DNA of 9,600 nt from an uncultured bacterium (lineage in GTDB: Bacteria; Pseudomonadota; Alphaproteobacteria; Rhodospirillales; Rhodospirillaceae): assembly GCA_903896775.1 (NCBI GenBank), contig CAITZE010000288.1, forward strand, positions 1 through 9,600. The letters are read 5' to 3'. Every line of letters begins with the position of its first letter. The stretch's first letter is position 1. Both the position numbers and the translations under genes were made by a program. Below, piece by piece: positions 6,438-9,600 of this stretch. Under the pieces are notes generated by a model. It saw only the letters and a program-made list of their open reading frames with translations, did no database searches and was not told the DNA's origin.

Positions 6438-7264
6438 GGAGCGGGCGCCGCGTTGCGTTGATTATAAAGCTGAATGATGGTCGCCGCGGTCTCTTCGATG
6501 GAACGGCGTGTGACATCGATAACAGGCCAGTTGTGTTTGACAAACAGACGCCGCGCTTCCGCTATTTCCTCGCGTACGATGTCGAGATCGGCGTAACCGG
6601 TGGTGCGCTCTTCGTTCATGATGCGCAAACGGCTCTGGCGAATGTCCGTCAAACTTTTCGGCTCACGCGTAAGGCCCACAAAAAGCGGTTTACTGGCCGC
6701 GGCGAATTCGTCGGGCAGGGTGAATCCCGGCACCAGCGGAATATTGCCGGCCTTGAAACCGCGATTGGCAAGATACATGCATGTCGGCGTTTTCGAGGTG
6801 CGCGACACGCCCACGAGAATCATATCTGCGTCGGTCATGGTTTCCATGGATTGACCGTCGTCGTGCCGAACCGCGAAGTGCATAGCGTCAATGCGATGGA
6901 AATAATCGTCATCGAGCACGTGCTGCTTGCCGACTTCCGACATGGCTTGGCGTTCGAAGAAACGCGAGAACGCCTGCATGACCGGATCGATGGCTGAGAC
7001 GTAAGGTATGCGCATCTCGCGGCAGGCCTGCTCGAGCAGATCGCGCACGTGTTTATCGAGCAAGGTGAACACCACCAGCCCGGGCGCACTTCTAATTCCT
7101 TCAATGACACGGTTCATTTGCCCGGTCGTACGGACGAGCCACCAGAAGTGTTCGGTGACTTGTACATTCTCGTACTGCACCAAACAGGCGCGCGCGATGT
7201 TAGTGACGGTCTCGCCCGACGAGTCGGAAACAAGATGCATATTGTAGACGTCGCGAGAGGTCAT
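6434..7264 (-). CDS. Bifunctional kinase/pyrophosphorylase regulating pyruvate dikinase or PEP synthase (DUF299)
   Basis: This family phosphorylates a threonine of pyruvate,phosphate dikinase (PPDK) or PEP synthetase using ADP, and removes the phosphate with Pi to give PPi, switching PEP formation off and on. The 276-residue product has the N-terminal MHLVSDSSGETV (9-20), a P-loop-like nucleotide site GVSRTSKT (152-159), and typical blocks HFWWLVRTTGQM, YFHRIDAMHFAVRHDDG, GFKAGNIPLVPG and FVGLTREP. Length is usual. Start ATG 7264-7262 gives the short extension MTSRDVYN before MHLVSDS, as in relatives; Met9 (7240) is an alternative. Whether the target is PPDK or PEP synthase cannot be told, so I give no symbol (ppsR/ydiA in enterobacteria). 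It is the first gene of the minus-strand operon. The homologue next to the mapped origins of Caulobacter and Rickettsia is RP001. Confidence 0.94.
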   Translation of the reverse strand: MTSRDVYNMHLVSDSSGETVTNIARACLVQYENVQVTEHFWWLVRTTGQMNRVIEGIRSAPGLVVFTLLDKHVRDLLEQACREMRIPYVSAIDPVMQAFSRFFERQAMSEVGKQHVLDDDYFHRIDAMHFAVRHDDGQSMETMTDADMILVGVSRTSKTPTCMYLANRGFKAGNIPLVPGFTLPDEFAAASKPLFVGLTREPKSLTDIRQSRLRIMNEERTTGYADLDIVREEIAEARRLFVKHNWPVIDVTRRSIEETAATIIQLYNQRNAAPAP

Positions 7265-7330
7265 GAGGGCATGCGGACGATGGTTTTCGGGGCGCGGTAT
7301 AAGAAAATGATAACGGGGACAGTTTGGAAC

Positions 7331-7339
7331 TTTTGCACA
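7331..7339 (+). promoter_or_regulatory. Candidate DnaA box (one mismatch)
   Basis: TTTTGCACA differs from TTATNCACA only at the third base. The same ten bases, TTTTGCACAA, recur at 7517-7526, so it is half of a direct repeat within the candidate origin. It also lies 67-75 bases upstream of the minus-strand operon's first start codon, where bound DnaA could affect that promoter. Confidence 0.4.
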
Positions 7340-7399
7340 AGGCCCGACGTTTTCACATCTTAGACCCTCTATTCATCCCCGACTTACCGAGATGTGGAC

Positions 7400-7424
7400 A
7401 GCAGTGAATTCACAGTGTGAATCC
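7400..7424. repeat. Palindrome cluster in candidate origin
   Basis: GTGAATTCAC at 7404-7413 is a perfect 10-base palindrome. It is followed directly by CACAGTGTG (7411-7419) and a second GTGAAT (7417-7422). TGTGAATCC at 7416-7424 and GAATTCACA at 7406-7414 are two-mismatch DnaA-box relatives. This looks like a protein-binding cluster, but the protein is not identifiable. Confidence 0.35.
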
Positions 7425-7516
7425 CATGTATGATTTTCGACTTCGCAGACAATACCGCATTTTCCACGTTTTTCGCAGGGTCTCTCGATCCGCTGAAATC
7501 CTGACCCGTTCCTGGG

Positions 7517-7542
7517 TTTTGCACAAATCTATCCACAGATTT
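7517..7542 (+). promoter_or_regulatory. Pair of candidate DnaA boxes 12 bases apart
   Basis: TTTTGCACA (7517-7525) and CTATCCACA (7529-7537) lie in the same orientation at 12-base spacing, and each is one mismatch from TTATNCACA. The second is embedded in a 6-base inverted repeat, AAATCT at 7525-7530 and AGATTT at 7537-7542. The AT-rich tract starts about 100 bases further right. This is the strongest DnaA-like signal in the window. Confidence 0.5.
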
Positions 7543-7636
7543 TGAAAGTTCAGGAGGGAGGGTCACTTGGGTCGGGATAAATCAGGTCTTAGCGGTGATC
7601 CCCCGGACTCACAGCACCAACCTCATCTATTACCTC

Positions 7637-7660
7637 TTAAGAATCTTTTTTATTATGATG
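7637..7660. other. AT-rich tract, candidate DNA unwinding element
   Basis: This 24-base tract (TTAAGAATC, then T6, then ATTATGATG) has only four G/C bases. It is the most AT-rich segment I see in the window and lies about 100 bases to the right of the paired DnaA-like boxes, the usual side-by-side arrangement of boxes and unwinding element. Alternatively it is simply the promoter region of rho. Confidence 0.4.
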
Positions 7661-7770
7661 ACGAAACTACGTTGACCGAGAAAAGCCTCTGGCAAAACAA
7701 GGCAGTTGACTTAAAAACGACGCTCAGGTATCGCTGGACCCATCAGAACAGGGCGTTCGCCCGCGAATTT

Positions 7771-7920
7771 CCCGCTCCGCCTATCTTCTCTGATACCACT
7801 TTCCAGACACACGATCTCTCCTGCCGCCATACGTCGCAGTTTGTTGCCCAGCAGCGCTTTAACGCTGATTCACGCACACAAAACTCAAATCTCCCTCTCT
7901 CCAGACAACAGCAGTTTTAG
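7771..7920 (+). promoter_or_regulatory. C-rich, G-poor rho leader: candidate Rho-utilisation (rut) region
   Basis: By my count these 150 bases contain 56 C and 22 G on the plus strand; 7771-7830 has 27 C against 7 G, and 7871-7910 has 17 C against 2 G. Frequent YC dinucleotides and little predicted pairing are the known features of rut sites. Rho is autoregulated by attenuation in its own leader in E. coli. Position directly before the rho start makes the same logic plausible here. Transcription across this stretch is assumed, not shown. Confidence 0.45.
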
Positions 7921-7929
7921 AAAATCCAT

Positions 7930-9192
7930 ATGCACCTTCAGGAATTGAAGCGCAAAAACCCGGCAGAGTTGCTGGCCTTTGCAGAAGAATACGGCATCGA
8001 AAACGCCTCGAACCTGCGCCGCCAGGACTTGTTATTCGCCATTCTGAAGATCCTCGCGGACAAAGACACGGTCATCGACGGCGACGGTGTTCTTGAAATC
8101 CTCCAGGACGGCTTCGGTTTCTTGCGTTCCCCTGAAGCGAGCTATTTGCCCGGCCCCGATGACATTTATGTCAGCCCCAGCCAGGTGCGCCGTTTCGGCT
8201 TGCGCACCGGCGACACGGTTGAAGGTCAGATCCGCGGTCCGAAGGACGGCGAGCGCTATTTCGCGCTGCTTAAGGTCAACACCATCAATTTCGAAGACCC
8301 GGACAACGTCCGCCACCGCATCAATTTCGACAACCTGACGCCGCTCTATCCTGACGAAAAGCTCATAATGGAGATTGAGCAGAAGGATACAAAAAACAGG
8401 GATATTACCCAGCGCGTCATCGAGCTGGTGGCGCCCTTGGGCAAAGGCCAGCGCGCAGTCATCGTCGCACCGCCGCGTACCGGCAAGACCATCATGCTGC
8501 AGAATATCGCGGCGGCTATCGCGGCCAACCATCCGGAAGTTTATCTGATCGTTCTTCTGATCGACGAACGCCCAGAAGAAGTCACCGACATGGACCGTAC
8601 GGTAAAGGGCGAAGTCGTCAGCTCGACCTTTGACGAGCCGGCCTCGCGTCACGTGCAAGTGGCCGAGATGGTCATCGAGAAAGCCAAGCGCCTGGTTGAA
8701 CACAAACGCGATGTGGTGATCTTGCTCGATTCCATCACCCGCCTCGCACGCGCGTACAACACTGTGGTGCCCTCGTCGGGTAAAGTGCTCACCGGCGGTG
8801 TCGACGCCAACGCCTTGCAGCGCCCGAAGCGCTTCTTCGGCGCGGCGCGTAACATCGAAGAAGGCGGCTCGCTGACCATCATCGCGACGGCCCTGATCGA
8901 TACCGGCAGCCGCATGGATGAAGTCATCTTCGAAGAATTCAAAGGCACCGGTAACTCGGAAATCGTGCTGGACCGCAAGCTGTCCGACAAACGTGTGTTC
9001 CCGTCCATCGACATCACCAAGTCCGGCACGCGCAAAGAAGAGCTGTTGGTCAACCCCGGCACGCTGTCGAAGATGTGGATCCTGCGCCGCATTCTGGACC
9101 CCATGGGTGTTCAGGACGGCATGGAGTTCCTGTTGGAAAAACTCCGCGAGTCAAAGAACAACAACGATTTCTTTGATCGTATGAATAAATAA
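7930..9192 (+). CDS. rho: Transcription termination factor Rho
   Basis: Rho is a hexameric RNA-dependent ATPase that loads on unstructured C-rich RNA and dislodges RNA polymerase. The 420-residue product matches the E. coli length (419). In order it has the N-terminal helical domain (about 1-47), the primary RNA-binding cold-shock-like domain with GFGFLRS (61-67) and DDIYVSPSQVRRFGLRTGD (77-95), Walker A APPRTGKT (180-187), DERPEEVTDM (212-221), Walker B LLDSITRLARAYN (265-277, Asp267), the Q-loop LTGGVDANALQRP (287-299) and the C-terminal EFKGTGN. The start ATG 7930 fits the family N-terminus (MHLQELKRKNPAELL). No Shine-Dalgarno sequence precedes it; the 20 bases upstream are A/T-rich with only CAGCAG. 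The upstream leader may carry its own control. Nothing is truncated. It is monocistronic here, closed by a hairpin terminator. Confidence 0.98.
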   Translation: MHLQELKRKNPAELLAFAEEYGIENASNLRRQDLLFAILKILADKDTVIDGDGVLEILQDGFGFLRSPEASYLPGPDDIYVSPSQVRRFGLRTGDTVEGQIRGPKDGERYFALLKVNTINFEDPDNVRHRINFDNLTPLYPDEKLIMEIEQKDTKNRDITQRVIELVAPLGKGQRAVIVAPPRTGKTIMLQNIAAAIAANHPEVYLIVLLIDERPEEVTDMDRTVKGEVVSSTFDEPASRHVQVAEMVIEKAKRLVEHKRDVVILLDSITRLARAYNTVVPSSGKVLTGGVDANALQRPKRFFGAARNIEEGGSLTIIATALIDTGSRMDEVIFEEFKGTGNSEIVLDRKLSDKRVFPSIDITKSGTRKEELLVNPGTLSKMWILRRILDPMGVQDGMEFLLEKLRESKNNNDFFDRMNK

Positions 9193-9208
9193 GCCCGTCT
9201 CATCGGGC
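9193..9208 (+). repeat. Small hairpin immediately after the rho stop
   Basis: GCCCG (9193-9197) and CGGGC (9204-9208) can pair around a 6-base loop, starting at the first base after the TAA stop of rho. There is no U-run behind it, so by itself it is not a terminator. It may protect the 3' end or assist the stronger hairpin that follows. Confidence 0.4.
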
Positions 9209-9216
9209 GTGGATAC

Positions 9217-9250
9217 AAAAAGGGCCGGCTGATCGCTGGCCCTTTTTTAT
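9217..9250. terminator. Rho-independent terminator, probably bidirectional
   Basis: AGGGCCGGC (9221-9229) pairs with GCTGGCCCT (9235-9243) around TGATC; the stem is nine pairs with one G-U. An A-run (9217-9221) lies on the left and a T6 run (9243-9248) on the right, so it functions in both directions. It ends plus-strand rho transcription and, read from the other side, minus-strand transcription of the oxidoreductase whose stop codon is at 9254-9252. It is the clearest intrinsic terminator in the window. Confidence 0.88.
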
Positions 9251-9251
9251 T

Positions 9252-9600
9252 TCAGACGACGAGAATTGTAGAGCCTGTGGTCGCGCGTGCTTCGAGGTCA
9301 CCGTGCGCGTGGGCGGCTTGCGCCAAACCGTAAGATTGCACCACGTCGATTTTCACCACACCTTTGGTGACGACATCAAAAAGCTCGGTACAGGCGCGCA
9401 CATAGTCTTCGCGCTCTTCGACATAATCACCAAGACGCGGGCGCGTTAGAAACAGCGAGCCCTTGGAAGCTAACTGGCTTGGTGTGATAGCCGGTGGCGG
9501 GCCCGAGGCGGAGCCGAAATTCACAAGAAGGCCGCGCGGCGCGAGACAATCTAAAGAACCCAGACTCGTGTCTTTGCCGACGCCGTCATAGACCCCCGAC
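9252..9600 (-). CDS. NADPH:quinone oxidoreductase, zeta-crystallin type (C-terminal part; N-terminus outside window)
   Basis: About 115 C-terminal codons are visible, open to the right edge; the stop is TGA at 9254-9252. The sequence YDGVGKDTSLGSLDCLAPRG, then NFGSASGPPPAI, GSLFLTRPRLGDYV and the ending GDLEARATTGSTILVV matches the quinone oxidoreductase (QOR) branch of the zinc-lacking medium-chain dehydrogenase/reductase family. These enzymes reduce quinones with NADPH in the cytosol. The nucleotide-binding Rossmann core and catalytic half lie beyond the window, so substrate and start cannot be judged. An internal ATG-like start near 9524 is not real because the conserved sequence continues upstream of it. 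The gene converges on rho and shares its terminator. Confidence 0.9.
   Translation of the reverse strand, partial: SGVYDGVGKDTSLGSLDCLAPRGLLVNFGSASGPPPAITPSQLASKGSLFLTRPRLGDYVEEREDYVRACTELFDVVTKGVVKIDVVQSYGLAQAAHAHGDLEARATTGSTILVV

Larger units (their letters stand above)
7265..7929. other. Candidate chromosomal replication origin (oriC) spacer
   Basis: This 665-base spacer lies between the divergent DUF299 and rho genes. In Caulobacter and Rickettsia the origin lies beside the DUF299 (RP001) gene, with hemE on the other side. Three sites match the DnaA box TTATNCACA with one mismatch: TTTTGCACA at 7331-7339 and 7517-7525, and CTATCCACA at 7529-7537. By base odds about 0.5 such sites would be expected on both strands of this length. 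An AT-rich tract follows at 7637-7660, and 7621-7680 is 35% GC against about 62% in a sample of rho. GANTC (CcrM-type) sites occur at 7419, 7606, 7641 and 7867. Gene direction on both sides agrees with forks leaving this spot. It must also contain the promoters of the minus-strand operon and rho. The origin call is inference from context plus sites. Confidence 0.6.

Noticed and set aside
7349..7580. Additional DnaA boxes with two mismatches (7349, 7393, 7406, 7416, 7460, 7572)
   Set aside because: About five two-mismatch sites are expected by chance in a region this long, so they carry little weight on their own.
7637..7651. CtrA-type site (TTAA-N7-TTAA) in the AT-rich tract
   Set aside because: Only the first half matches; the second half reads TTTT, too weak to call, although CtrA sites occur in the Caulobacter origin.
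8032..8703. 223-codon minus-strand frame opposite rho
   Set aside because: It lies entirely within rho, which is conserved throughout; the frame is a product of biased codon use.
1..9600. Mobile element, defence system, CRISPR array or tRNA/rRNA gene
   Set aside because: No transposase, integrase, repeat-spacer pattern, terminal inverted repeats or RNA-gene signature seen on either strand; all genes fit a conserved core locus.

Overview
The window is chromosomal DNA of an alphaproteobacterium. The evidence is gene order: rho, then a pyruvate dikinase regulatory protein gene, maf, aroE, coaE, dnaQ, secB, a Tim44-like gene and mltA. This block is characteristic of the replication-origin neighbourhood in Alphaproteobacteria such as Caulobacter and Rickettsia. 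Coding base composition is moderately GC-rich (about 62% in a rho sample). I see no mobile element, CRISPR array, tRNA, rRNA or phage gene. The genus cannot be read from the sequence.

Layout from left to right. Positions 1-537 (-) hold the N-terminal 179 codons of an unrecognised protein with two membrane spans; it runs off the left edge. Positions 639-1991 (-) hold MltA, a lytic transglycosylase, and 2065-2760 (-) a Tim44-like membrane-anchored protein. A 378-base divergent spacer (2761-3138) with several inverted repeats leads into secB (3139-3654, +). SecB faces the end of a compact five-gene minus-strand operon transcribed from 7264 down to 3678: dikinase regulatory protein, maf, aroE, coaE, dnaQ. 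Its first two junctions are 4-base ATGA overlaps. A 665-base gene-poor spacer (7265-7929) separates this operon from rho (7930-9192, +). After rho comes a strong, probably bidirectional, hairpin terminator (9217-9250). The C-terminal part of a zeta-crystallin-type quinone oxidoreductase (9252 to the right edge, -) converges on rho.

The most interesting stretch is 7265-7929. Its position beside the RP001/DUF299 gene matches the mapped origin of Caulobacter. It carries three near-consensus DnaA boxes, two of them 12 bases apart, and a 24-base tract that is 83% AT. Genes point away from it on both sides. I propose it as the chromosomal replication origin. hemE, which usually flanks this origin, is absent and rho takes its place. 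The rho-proximal end of the spacer is strongly C-rich and G-poor, as expected of a Rho-loading (rut) leader for autogenous control.

Functionally the window is housekeeping: transcription termination (Rho), protein export (SecB), replication proofreading (DnaQ), coenzyme A (CoaE) and shikimate (AroE) biosynthesis, nucleotide sanitation (Maf), control of pyruvate/PEP interconversion, and envelope maintenance (MltA, Tim44-like protein). I did not find a new defence or mobile system.
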